From contig PHCC01000002.1 of assembly GCA_002842215.1 (NCBI GenBank), forward strand, positions 1 through 64,000: a stretch of 64,000 nucleotides of DNA. The letters are read 5' to 3'. A program made the translations under genes and the position numbers. The notes beneath the pieces were generated by a model. That model had not been told where the DNA came from and ran no database searches. It worked only from the letters and a program-made list of their open reading frames with translations. Positions within the stretch are counted from its first letter, which is position 1. Each line of letters begins with the position of its first letter. Shown piece by piece: positions 29,617-37,826 of the stretch. The stretch is from Betaproteobacteria bacterium HGW-Betaproteobacteria-9 (lineage in GTDB: Bacteria > Pseudomonadota > Gammaproteobacteria > Burkholderiales > Burkholderiaceae_C).

Positions 29617-29987
29617 GCCAGAAAATACTGATTGCCGACGACGAACCGAACATCCTCATTTCGCTGGAGTTCCTCATGAAGCGCGAAGGCTTCGAGGTGG
29701 TGCTGGCGCGCGATGGTCAGGAAGCGATGGATGCGATTGCCCGCGAGCGCCCGGCGCTCGTGTTGCTCGACGTGATGATGCCGATCAAGACCGGTTTTGA
29801 TGTCTGCTGCGAAGTCCGCGCCAACGAAGACCTGCGTGACACCCTCATCCTCCTGCTCACCGCCAAGGGCCGCGACACCGATGTGGCCAAGGGCCTGGCG
29901 CTGGGCGCCAACGCCTATATGACCAAACCGTTCTCGACCAAGGAACTGGTGCAGAAGGTGCGCGAGCTGCTGGGTGCGGCTTCATGA
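29613..29987 (+). CDS. receiver-only response regulator
   Basis: The 124-residue protein is a single REC domain: acidic pair in IADDEPN, phospho-acceptor Asp53 (LLDVMMP), Thr83 (LLTAKG) and Lys105 (MTKPF). No DNA-binding or enzyme domain follows, unlike CrbR/ErdR (LuxR output) or CbrB (NtrC type). It overlaps the kinase gene upstream and the exonuclease-fusion gene downstream by ATGA at both ends. Its output is probably by protein contact, perhaps with the product of the next gene. Confidence 0.93.
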   Translation: MSQKILIADDEPNILISLEFLMKREGFEVVLARDGQEAMDAIARERPALVLLDVMMPIKTGFDVCCEVRANEDLRDTLILLLTAKGRDTDVAKGLALGANAYMTKPFSTKELVQKVRELLGAAS

Positions 29988-32185
29988 GCGGGCAACAGAA
30001 GACAGACCGTCGCCTGTGGTGGCTGCTGGTCGTGGCGGCCGTGGTGTCTGTGGCCTGGTTGCTGGCAACGTTTGGCCTGCTGGGTTCGACCCTGGAACCG
30101 GACGACCGGGCGACCATCTGGAGCCTGCTTGGGGACCGCCTGATGCTGATCACTCTGACCTGGGGTGCCGGCATGGCGGCCATCGCCTGGGGACTGAAGC
30201 GCTGGTTCGACCACTGGGTCACGCCCTCGGTGCAACTGGCCGAAGAAGCGCAGGTTCTGCTGCGCACCGACGTTGTGCGCGAGCTCACGCCCAAGGGCAA
30301 TGTTGAAACCAAGGTGCTGGTGGGGCTGTTCAACCAGTTGGTGGGGCAACGCGAAGACCTGCGGCGCGAGATGGACGCCAAGGTGCATGAGGCGGCGCAA
30401 GGCATCGAGCAGGAGAAGTCGCGTCTGGCGGCGCTCATGTCCGAACTCACGCAAAGCGTCGTGGTCTGCAACCTTGACGGCCGAATCATTCTGTACAACA
30501 ACCGCGCGCGCATGCAGTTCCGCGCGCTCTCGCAGGCGCCCGGCGTGGCCGGTGGCGCCGAGCTGATCGGTCTCGGTCGCTCGATCTACAGCGTGTTCGA
30601 CCGCAAGCTGGTGGCCCACGCACTGGAGAACATCCAGCAGCGCATGCTGCGTGGGGCCGGCCAGCCGTCGGCCCAGTTCGTGACCACCACGGCGGCCGGT
30701 CAGCTGCTGCGGGTGCAGATGGCACCGGTGCGTTCGGTCCAGGCCCAGACGGCCGAGTCGCCGGCCGACCGCATCGAACTCAGCGGCTTCGTGCTGATGC
30801 TGGACAACATCACGCGCGACTACGAGGCCGAGTCGGCCAAAGACCAGGTGCTGCACTCGCTCACCGAGGGCAGCCGTTCTGCACTGGCCAACATGCAGGC
30901 CGCGATCGACATGCTCGACTACCCCGATCTGGAACCCGCCATGCGCGAACGCTTCCTGGGGGTCATCCGCGAAGAAACGCGCACGCTCAGCCAGCGCATC
31001 GGGGCGCTGGAAGCGGGCTCGGCCGACAGCCTCAAGACCCGCTGGCCGCTGGAAGACATGCTGGGCGCCGATCTCGTGAACGCGGCGCTGCGCCGCATCG
31101 AGGTGGTGACCGGCCTGCCGGCTTCGACGGTGGACGTGGACAGCGCTCTGTGGCTCAAGGTGGAGAGCTTTTCGATGCTGCAGGCGCTGGTGTACCTGAC
31201 CGGCCGCCTGGCCGACGAGTTCGAGGTGCGTTTCGTGCAGCTGCGCCTGGCGCCTGCGGCGGGCAGCCCTGGCAAAGCCCAGCTGGACCTCATATGGTCC
31301 GGCCAGGCGATGAGTACCGAGACGGTGATGAGCTGGGAAATGGACCCGATGAAGGTGGGCCATGAAACCACGCGCCTGACCGTGCGTGACGTGGTCGAGC
31401 GCCACGGCGGCGCTTTCTGGTTCGAGCGCGAACGCGTGCGCCACCAGGCCTTCTTCCGCTTCCTGCTGCCGCTGGCCAACCCGCAGGAGCAGGTGGACGC
31501 CGCCGCCTTTCTCAAGAGCGAGAGCCGCCCCGAGTACTACGACTTCGACCTCTTCAAGACCACCGAGCAGACGCGCACGCTGGACGACCGCAAGCTCGTC
31601 GATCTGGTCTACACGGTGTTCGACACCGAGACCACCGGGCTCAATCCGTCGCAGGGCGACGAGATCATCCAGATCGGTGCGGCGCGCATCGTCAACAACA
31701 AGCTGCTGCGCCAGGAGTGTTTCGAACAGCTGGTGGACCCGAAGCGCCCGATCCCGGCGGCGTCGATTCCGATCCACGGTATCCAGCCCGAGATGGTGGT
31801 GGGGCAGCCGACCATCGATCAGGTGCTGCCGGCCTTCCATGCTTTCGCGCAGGACACCGTGCTGGTGGCGCACAACGCCGCGTTTGACATGCGTTTCCTG
31901 CAACTCAAGGAGGCGCAGACCGGTGTGGTCTTTGACCACCCGGTGCTGGACACGCTGCTGCTTTCCGCTCTGATCCATCCCAACCAGGACTCGCACCGGC
32001 TGGAGGCCTTGGCCGAGCGCTTCAACGTCACAGTCATCGGGCGCCACACCGCACTGGGCGACGCCATGGTCACCGCCGAGGTGTTTGTGAAACTGATTCC
32101 GATGCTGGCCGAAAAGGGGATCCACACGCTGGGCGAGGCGCGGGAAGCGGCGCAGAAGACGTATTACGCCCGAATCAAGTATTGA
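29984..32185 (+). CDS. membrane sensor with degenerate kinase core fused to a DEDDh 3'-5' exonuclease
   Basis: The 733-residue protein has two N-terminal helices (about 11-32 and 48-70), a HAMP-like linker and a PAS-like domain (SVVVCNLDGRIILYNNRAR, about 160-285). A histidine-kinase-like region follows, where the expected H-box His is Glu295 (HSLTEGSRSALAN). An ATPase-like domain with no clear G-boxes comes next. From about residue 540 a DnaQ/PolC-type exonuclease follows: Asp547 and Glu549 (VFDTETTG), AHNAAFDMRF, and His688/Asp693 (GRHTALGDAM). All DEDDh residues are present. It appears to be an active nuclease tethered to a sensor. It is coupled by ATGA to the receiver gene. Confidence 0.88.
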   Translation: MSGQQKTDRRLWWLLVVAAVVSVAWLLATFGLLGSTLEPDDRATIWSLLGDRLMLITLTWGAGMAAIAWGLKRWFDHWVTPSVQLAEEAQVLLRTDVVRELTPKGNVETKVLVGLFNQLVGQREDLRREMDAKVHEAAQGIEQEKSRLAALMSELTQSVVVCNLDGRIILYNNRARMQFRALSQAPGVAGGAELIGLGRSIYSVFDRKLVAHALENIQQRMLRGAGQPSAQFVTTTAAGQLLRVQMAPVRSVQAQTAESPADRIELSGFVLMLDNITRDYEAESAKDQVLHSLTEGSRSALANMQAAIDMLDYPDLEPAMRERFLGVIREETRTLSQRIGALEAGSADSLKTRWPLEDMLGADLVNAALRRIEVVTGLPASTVDVDSALWLKVESFSMLQALVYLTGRLADEFEVRFVQLRLAPAAGSPGKAQLDLIWSGQAMSTETVMSWEMDPMKVGHETTRLTVRDVVERHGGAFWFERERVRHQAFFRFLLPLANPQEQVDAAAFLKSESRPEYYDFDLFKTTEQTRTLDDRKLVDLVYTVFDTETTGLNPSQGDEIIQIGAARIVNNKLLRQECFEQLVDPKRPIPAASIPIHGIQPEMVVGQPTIDQVLPAFHAFAQDTVLVAHNAAFDMRFLQLKEAQTGVVFDHPVLDTLLLSALIHPNQDSHRLEALAERFNVTVIGRHTALGDAMVTAEVFVKLIPMLAEKGIHTLGEAREAAQKTYYARIKY

Positions 32186-32275
32186 CCCCCCCGCGCCGCG
32201 CCTAAGGGCGCGTCACCCCCCAGGGGGCGATGCGAGTGGCCTGGCAAAGCCAGTTCCATCGCATCCTGGGTCAAA
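32184..32275 (+). repeat. three-hairpin intergenic repeat, copy 3
   Basis: It begins at the exonuclease-fusion stop. Hairpins are GCGCC/GGGCGCG and CCCCCCAGGGGG, then outer arms GATGCGA (32229-32235) and TCGCATC (32259-32265) around CTGGC (32241-32245) and GCCAG (32249-32253). It faces copy 4. Confidence 0.78.
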
Positions 32276-32317
32276 GCACGCGCGCCGGAGAGGTGAGGCC
32301 ATTCAAGAGGGGGAGTC

Positions 32318-32403
32318 GATCCCAGGGCACCGCGGAACCGGCTTTGCCGGGCCGCCAGTGCCGCCCCCTGGGGGGTGACGGCCGCAGGCCGGCGCGGGGG
32401 GAG
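32318..32403 (-). repeat. three-hairpin intergenic repeat, copy 4 (inverted)
   Basis: Read on the minus strand it has the same order of elements as copy 3 and ends next to the DUF294 stop codon. Outer arms are GGCAC and GTGCC, inner arms CCGGC and GCCGG. Together copies 3 and 4 fill the gap between the two converging genes, each reading outward from its own gene. Confidence 0.78.
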
Positions 32404-34260
32404 TCACATCTTGTAGCGCTGGCCCAGTACGCTTTGCAGTGACTGGACCACGGTGAAGGCGTCCTTGAGCTGGGAGCGTTCGAAGTTGGAGATGGTGTCC
32501 GGATTCAGGTAGTTGTCGGGGGCCACGCCCGCGGCGATCTGGCGGGCCTGGTGCTGGATGCGGGTGAAGGCCAGAAACTCCAGCGCATCGCGCAGGTCGC
32601 GGGCGCTCTGTTCGCTGATGGCTCCGCCCGCTGCGGCGCTCAGCAACCGATCGTGGGTGTTCACGGCATCGTCGCCGCCGGCCAGCGCGTACACACGGGC
32701 GAGGTCGACGATGGGCACCACACCGGTGTGCTTGAGGTCGATGGTGCCCTTGTGTTCACCGCTGCGGATGCTGGAGATGCCCTTGAACAAGCCCAGCGGC
32801 GGCTGGTGCGTGAGCGCGTTGCCCACCATGAGGGCCAGAAAGATGCTGTTGCCTCGGGTGCGTTCGAGCACATCGCGGCGCAGTCCGTCGAGCAACTGGT
32901 TGTTGCCGTGCACGGCGCGCAGGTCGAAGAACACACAGGTCAGCATCAAGGCTTTCGGATCGGGCTGACCGGTCCAGCGCGCAAAGTACTCGGCCCAGCG
33001 CCGGCGCGGCTGGCGCCAGGTGTCGGTCATGGCCATCATTTCTCCGGGGCAGTAGACATAACCGCAGGCGTCCAGCCCGTCGCAGACGAACTGGGCCAGG
33101 GCCTTGTAGTAGGCGCCGTGTTGCGCTTCGTCGTAGCTGTCGTCCAGCACCATGCAGTTGTCCTGGTCGGACTTGGCGGTCTGCTCGCTGCGCGCCTGGG
33201 AACCGGCGGCCACCCACACGTAGTCCACCGGCGCCGGGCCGAAGCGGGCCTCGCCGAGTTGCAGCAGCCGGCTGGTGATGGCGTCGGTGATGGCGGTGAT
33301 GATGTGGCCGGTGCTGTAGGCCGAAGCCTGGGCCGAGGCCAGGCTCTGCTGCAGGCGCTTGATCTTGGTGCTGGCCTGCTGCAGGCCTTCGACGCTGCCT
33401 TGTTTGTAGATATCACCCGCCAGGTACACGGCCGAGGTGCTGTGCTGCTCGGTCAGGTCGGTGGCGGTGATCATGCCGGCGATGCGCTGTCCGTCGAGCA
33501 CGGGCACGTGGTGGATGTTGTGACGGGCCATGAGCAGCAAGGCATCAAAGGCCGGGTTCTGCACGTCGATGGTCATGGGCGCGAGCGTGGCGATGTCCAT
33601 GATCGAGCGTGCGGTGTCCATGCCTGCGGCAATGACCCGGTTGCGCAGGTCGCGGTCGGTGATCAGACCAAAAAGGTGGTCCTGCTCCACGATCAGCACC
33701 GAGGACACGCGCTTTTCACTCATGACCTGCGCCGCCTCGCGGATGCTGGTTTGTGGGGGCAGGGTGATGGGTGCGCGCTTGATCAGCGCGCGCACCGGGG
33801 TGGTCATCAGGTTGAGCGCGGGGTCGGTCTCGGTGCCGGCGCCGGCCAGGGCGTTGCGTGGGTGGCGGTTCCCCTGGGGCAGGAAATAGGCGAGGGCAGG
33901 GGCTTCCTGGCGCAAGGCATTCAGGGTGGCGTGGTCGAGTTGCGCGACGCGGCAGGCGCTCAGGGCGACCGCGGCGCAGGCCATCAGGTCACCGCCCTGG
34001 TCCAGACCAAAGAACTCATCCGCCTGCAAGCTGAGCAGCGGTAGGTTATCGGCATCCTGCAGCTCCACGGCACCGTCCATGAGCCAGTACAGATGGGACG
34101 TGAATGACTCGCCATCGGCCAGGCGCACGCCGGCCTCGTACCCCTGAACCATCAAGGCTTTGGCCAACGAGGCCTGGATACTGGCGGGCAAGCGGCCGAA
34201 CACCCGGTGGTTCCGGATGGCGGCGGTGAGGGAGGGGTTTTTGCTGGCGGATGCGCTCAT
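32404..34260 (-). CDS. DUF294 nucleotidyltransferase with cyclic-nucleotide-binding-like and CBS domains
   Basis: The 618-residue protein has a cNMP-binding-like domain (about 15-130), and two CBS motifs (about 155-275; VSSVLIVEQDHLFGLITDRDL and HHVPVLDGQRIAGMITATDL). A GlnD-like nucleotidyltransferase follows with GSQARSEQ (353-360) and SDQDN (364-368), the metal-binding acidic pair intact. The C-terminal DUF294_C helical domain completes it. The transferred nucleotide and acceptor are unknown for the family. It is encoded tail to tail with the exonuclease-fusion gene. I recall a nuclease-DUF294-symporter neighbourhood in Pseudomonas too, so the link is likely conserved. Confidence 0.92.
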   Translation of the reverse strand: MSASASKNPSLTAAIRNHRVFGRLPASIQASLAKALMVQGYEAGVRLADGESFTSHLYWLMDGAVELQDADNLPLLSLQADEFFGLDQGGDLMACAAVALSACRVAQLDHATLNALRQEAPALAYFLPQGNRHPRNALAGAGTETDPALNLMTTPVRALIKRAPITLPPQTSIREAAQVMSEKRVSSVLIVEQDHLFGLITDRDLRNRVIAAGMDTARSIMDIATLAPMTIDVQNPAFDALLLMARHNIHHVPVLDGQRIAGMITATDLTEQHSTSAVYLAGDIYKQGSVEGLQQASTKIKRLQQSLASAQASAYSTGHIITAITDAITSRLLQLGEARFGPAPVDYVWVAAGSQARSEQTAKSDQDNCMVLDDSYDEAQHGAYYKALAQFVCDGLDACGYVYCPGEMMAMTDTWRQPRRRWAEYFARWTGQPDPKALMLTCVFFDLRAVHGNNQLLDGLRRDVLERTRGNSIFLALMVGNALTHQPPLGLFKGISSIRSGEHKGTIDLKHTGVVPIVDLARVYALAGGDDAVNTHDRLLSAAAGGAISEQSARDLRDALEFLAFTRIQHQARQIAAGVAPDNYLNPDTISNFERSQLKDAFTVVQSLQSVLGQRYKM

Positions 34261-34428
34261 GTCCTGGACCTGTTGGGATGCTTGCCGGACATGCTACACC
34301 GCGGGCGAAGGGGGTATTGCGGGTATACCCTGTTGGCGTTTGACCTGTGTCAGACGCGATGTCGGCGCTTCTGTAAGAACTTGGTAAGCTCGAAATCCAG
34401 AATGGCGCCACCTTGTCCTGAGCCTTGC

Positions 34429-34725
34429 ATGTTGATCCTTCTTTCTGCCGTCAAACTCGTCGCCGAAATCGCGCTGCTGGCGTTGTTCGGGCAATGGGTG
34501 TTGGGTTTGCTGGTGGGCCAGCGCCGTGCACAGAATTTCTTCTACCAGTTGCTGCAACAGATCGCCCGACCGTTTGTTCAGCTGGCCGGTTGGGTGACAC
34601 CCCGGGTGGTGCTCGAACGCCATCGGCCGCTGGTGGCTTTCCTGATCCTGGGTTTTGTCTGGCTCGCGGCCACCGCGGCGAAAATTGCCCATTGCCTGGA
34701 GATCGGGGTGCAGCTGTGTCGATGA
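34429..34725 (+). CDS. small integral membrane protein
   Basis: The 98-residue product has helices at about 2-25 and 68-88, joined by a polar stretch containing RRAQNFFYQLLQQIARPFVQLAGWVTP. No clear ribosome binding site precedes the ATG, so the start is uncertain, but its stop overlaps the next start codon (ATGA), which supports it as a real gene. The layout loosely resembles YggT proteins; I do not assign it. Confidence 0.65.
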   Translation: MLILLSAVKLVAEIALLALFGQWVLGLLVGQRRAQNFFYQLLQQIARPFVQLAGWVTPRVVLERHRPLVAFLILGFVWLAATAAKIAHCLEIGVQLCR

Positions 34726-35297
34726 CCGAGCGCATGACCGTCACGCTGGAACGCGGTCGGGTCCGGCTGCTGCTGATGTGCGGACTGGAGCGGCAGGCGC
34801 TGGCGCGGGTCTTGCACCGCCTTGAGGCCCATCCCTTCGACGCGTTTTCACTCGCGACGGGCGCACACCTTCACGCCTGCCTGGGTGACCCAGCAGCCGC
34901 GCAGCGCTTGCTGGAGCGGTTGGTCCTGCAGCACCCTGAGCGGGCGGACGGCTGGTTCAATCTGGGCTACGTGTGCGAATCGCTGGGCCTGCTGACCGCG
35001 TCCGAGGCGGCGTTCCGCCGTGCGATCGCCATCGATCCCCGGCTGGACCGGGCGTGGTACGGCCTGTCGCTCAGCCTCATCGCCCAGCAGCGCCTGGATG
35101 AAGCCTTGCAGGCGCTGCGCAAGAACACCGAACTGCAGCCCATGAGCCCGTATGGCTGGTACCAGATGGCCCGGGTGCAGGTGGATCGGCAGGCGCCTGA
35201 CGAAGCCGAGAAGATCATTCACCACCTTCGCGGTTTCGAGCCGCGTGTGGCGGCCCAGCTGGAGCGCGAGACCGGTCTGGGGACCGCCCGGGCCTGA
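34722..35297 (+). CDS. TPR-repeat protein
   Basis: The 191-residue protein carries at least three tetratricopeptide units from about residue 62 (ADGWFNLGYVCESLGLLTASE, LDRAWYGLSLSLIAQQRLDEA, SPYGWYQMARVQVDRQAPDEA). There is no signal peptide, so it is likely a cytoplasmic adaptor. It is coupled to the membrane protein gene upstream and lies 17 bases before the DUF4212 gene. It may therefore be co-expressed with the second symporter. Confidence 0.8.
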   Translation: MTERMTVTLERGRVRLLLMCGLERQALARVLHRLEAHPFDAFSLATGAHLHACLGDPAAAQRLLERLVLQHPERADGWFNLGYVCESLGLLTASEAAFRRAIAIDPRLDRAWYGLSLSLIAQQRLDEALQALRKNTELQPMSPYGWYQMARVQVDRQAPDEAEKIIHHLRGFEPRVAAQLERETGLGTARA

Positions 35298-35314
35298 CGC
35301 CGGCGAAGAAACCA

Positions 35315-35584
35315 ATGGATCACATGGAACCCACCGACAACCACCGCCGCTACTGGCGGAAGAACCTGAACATCACAGCCGTCCTGCTGACGATCTGGTT
35401 TGTGGTGACTTTTGTGGTGAGCTACTTCGCCCGCGACCTGAACTTCAATTTCTTCGGCTGGCCCTTCAGCTTCTGGGTGGGCGCGCAGGGCGCCCTGGTG
35501 GTGTACTGCCTCATCATCGGGTTCTATGCCTGGTACATGAACCGGCTCGACATCCAGCACGGGGTGGATGAGGACGGGCCATAA
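35315..35584 (+). CDS. DUF4212 small symporter subunit, copy 2
   Basis: The 89-residue protein has two helices and the family features NLNITAVLLTIWFVVTF, FNFFGWPFSFWV and a C-terminal MNRLDIQHGV. It is the small partner of the symporter gene that begins three bases after its stop. It is diverged from copy 1 at 20212. A second in-frame ATG at 35324 is an alternative start. Confidence 0.9.
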   Translation: MDHMEPTDNHRRYWRKNLNITAVLLTIWFVVTFVVSYFARDLNFNFFGWPFSFWVGAQGALVVYCLIIGFYAWYMNRLDIQHGVDEDGP

Positions 35585-35587
35585 ACC

Positions 35588-37696
35588 ATGACAGGTCGAC
35601 CCGAATCCCGGCGCAGCGCCAGCGACATCGCCGCCAACAAGGCGTTCAAGCAGCAGCTCGATAAGGTGTACCTCTGGTACACCGGGGGTTTCGTCCTGTT
35701 TGTGGTCAGCCTGGCCGTGGCGGAGCAGATGGGTCTGCCGCGCGACTGGATCGGTTTCATCTTCCTGCTCGCCACGATCGGTCTCTACGCGGGCATCGGC
35801 ATCATGAGCCGCACGACCGACGCCACCGAGTACTACGTCGCCGGCCGCCGGGTGCCTGCCGTCTACAACGGCATGGCCACCGGCGCGGACTGGATGTCGG
35901 CCGCGTCGTTCATCGGCATGGCCGGTACGCTGTACCTCACGGGCTACAGCGGTCTGGCGTTCATCATGGGCTGGACGGGGGGCTATTGCCTGGTGGCCCT
36001 GCTGCTGGCGCCTTATCTGCGCAAGTTCGGTCAGTTCACCATCCCGGATTTCCTTGGGGAGCGCTATGGGGGCAACCTGCCGCGCCTGCTCGGTATCGCC
36101 GCGGCCATCCTGTGTTCGTTCACCTATGTGGTGGCCCAGATATCGGGCGTGGGTCTGATCACCTCGCGCCTGACCGGTGTGGCGTTCGAGCTCGGGATCT
36201 TCCTCGGACTGGGCGGTATCCTGGTGTGCTCCTTCCTGGGCGGCATGCGTGCCGTGACCTGGACCCAGGTGGCGCAATACATCGTGCTGATCGTGGCCTA
36301 CATGCTGCCGGTGGTGTGGCTGTCGGTCAAACAGACGGGGGTTCCGGTGCCCCAGGCCATCTACGGGTTTCAGCTTGAAAAGGTGACGGCCAAGGAAAAG
36401 CTGCTCGCGAACGACCCCAAAGAGCTGGCCGTGCGCGAGATCTATAAAGCCCGTTCGAATGAACTCGCCGCCAAACTGGTAAACCCCGCGATCTCCCTGG
36501 TGGCGGCCAAGGCGGCGGCTGAAGCGAAGCTCGCCGAATTGCGCTCGGCGAATGCGCCGTCGTCGCAGATATCGGCCGCCGAAAAGGCCTTGTCGGCTTT
36601 GCCGCGGGATGCCGCTTCGGCCCGGGTCACCTGGACCCGTTCAAAGGCCGAGGCCGACACCAAGTCCCTGCCGCTCAACGGCATGCCGGCGCACGCAGCC
36701 CAGTTCGCCGGGGATCCCGACGGGGACGCCGAGGCCCGGCAGACTTACGACGAATCGCGCCGAAACTTCCTGGCGCTGATCTTCTGCCTCATGGTGGGCA
36801 CCGCAGCGCTGCCGCACATCCTGATGCGCTACTACACGGTGCCCAGCGTGAAGGAGGCCCGGCAATCGGTGACCTGGTCGCTGTTTTTCATCTTCCTGCT
36901 GTACTTCACCGCACCGGCGCTGGCCGTGCTGGTGAAGTTCGAGGTGTTCCATGTGCTCATCGGCACGCCTTTTGACCAGTTGCCCCAGTGGGTTTCCGCG
37001 TGGAACAAGGTCGATCCTTCGCTGCTGTCGGTGACCGATATCAACCAGGACGGGCTGCTGCAGCTCAACGAAATGTCCATCGGTGGCGACATCATCGTGC
37101 TGGCCACCGCAGAGATTGGCGGCTTGCCCTATGTGATCTCCGGTCTGGTGGCTGCGGGCGGCCTGGCCGCCGCGCTGTCCACCGCCGACGGGCTGTTGCT
37201 GACGATTGCCAACGCGCTGTCTCACGACCTCTACTACAAGATGATCGATCCCAATGCGTCCACCGCGCGCCGGGTCACCATCTCCAAGGTGCTGCTGCTC
37301 ATGGTGGCTCTGGTGGCGGCGTATGTGGCGGCGCAGAAGCCGGCGGACATCCTGTTCCTCGTCTCGGCCGCGTTTTCCTTCGCGGCGGCGGCGTTCTTCC
37401 CGGCACTCGTCCTGGGCATTTTTTGGAAGCGCGCCACCGGCATTGCCGCGGCCCTGGGCATGATCGCGGGTCTGGGCGTCACCTTCTACTACATGGTGAC
37501 GACGCAGCCTTGGTTGCGCGATGTGTTCGGGGTCACCTCGCCGGTGGAACTCTGGTTTGGCATCCTGCCGATTTCTGCCGGCGTTTTTGGTGTCCCGCTG
37601 GGCTTCGCCGTGATCATTCTGGTGAGCCTGGTCACGCCGCCGCCCAGCCGCGATGTGCAGGATCTGGTGGAGCACCTTCGCTACCCCCGGCGCTAG
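35588..37696 (+). CDS. large SSS-family sodium:solute symporter (VC_2705 type), copy 2, with a soluble insertion
   Basis: The 702-residue permease has an extra N-terminal helix, the SSS core (YYVAGRRVPAVYNGMATGAD near 82-101; AAGGLAAALSTADGLLLTIA near 523) and about 14 helices. It is longer than copy 1 mainly because of an Ala/Lys/Glu-rich insertion at about 258-395 that lacks membrane helices and looks alpha-helical. Between later helices a canonical EF-hand loop, DINQDGLLQLNE, lies at 484-495. It ends the sensor/transporter block; the rpsF promoter follows. Confidence 0.92.
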   Translation: MTGRPESRRSASDIAANKAFKQQLDKVYLWYTGGFVLFVVSLAVAEQMGLPRDWIGFIFLLATIGLYAGIGIMSRTTDATEYYVAGRRVPAVYNGMATGADWMSAASFIGMAGTLYLTGYSGLAFIMGWTGGYCLVALLLAPYLRKFGQFTIPDFLGERYGGNLPRLLGIAAAILCSFTYVVAQISGVGLITSRLTGVAFELGIFLGLGGILVCSFLGGMRAVTWTQVAQYIVLIVAYMLPVVWLSVKQTGVPVPQAIYGFQLEKVTAKEKLLANDPKELAVREIYKARSNELAAKLVNPAISLVAAKAAAEAKLAELRSANAPSSQISAAEKALSALPRDAASARVTWTRSKAEADTKSLPLNGMPAHAAQFAGDPDGDAEARQTYDESRRNFLALIFCLMVGTAALPHILMRYYTVPSVKEARQSVTWSLFFIFLLYFTAPALAVLVKFEVFHVLIGTPFDQLPQWVSAWNKVDPSLLSVTDINQDGLLQLNEMSIGGDIIVLATAEIGGLPYVISGLVAAGGLAAALSTADGLLLTIANALSHDLYYKMIDPNASTARRVTISKVLLLMVALVAAYVAAQKPADILFLVSAAFSFAAAAFFPALVLGIFWKRATGIAAALGMIAGLGVTFYYMVTTQPWLRDVFGVTSPVELWFGILPISAGVFGVPLGFAVIILVSLVTPPPSRDVQDLVEHLRYPRR

Positions 37697-37746
37697 GCTC
37701 CGGCGCCATCGCCCAGCTTCCGTCCGTTCGATCAAGTCAAGCCAGT

Positions 37747-37776
37747 TTTACAGACCGCGTGGATCTTTGCTAGAAT
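37747..37776 (+). promoter_or_regulatory. sigma-70 promoter of the rpsF operon
   Basis: TTTACA (37747-37752) and TAGAAT (37771-37776) are 18 bases apart. TGC directly before the -10 gives a partial extended -10. Transcription would begin near 37783, leaving a leader of about 60 bases. Confidence 0.8.
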
Positions 37777-37790
37777 CGCAGGCTTGCCTT

Positions 37791-37826
37791 GCTGCACCCC
37801 AAACAGACGCTGGGGGCGGCTTTTTT
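37791..37826 (+). promoter_or_regulatory. terminator-like hairpin in the rpsF leader, candidate attenuator
   Basis: GCTGCACCCC (37791-37800) pairs with GGGGGCGGC (37812-37820) with one bulged A and one G-T pair around an 11-base loop. Six T residues follow. It lies wholly inside the transcript, just before the AAGGAG of rpsF. The layout is that of a conditional terminator in the leader of the S6/S18 operon. Confidence 0.65.
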
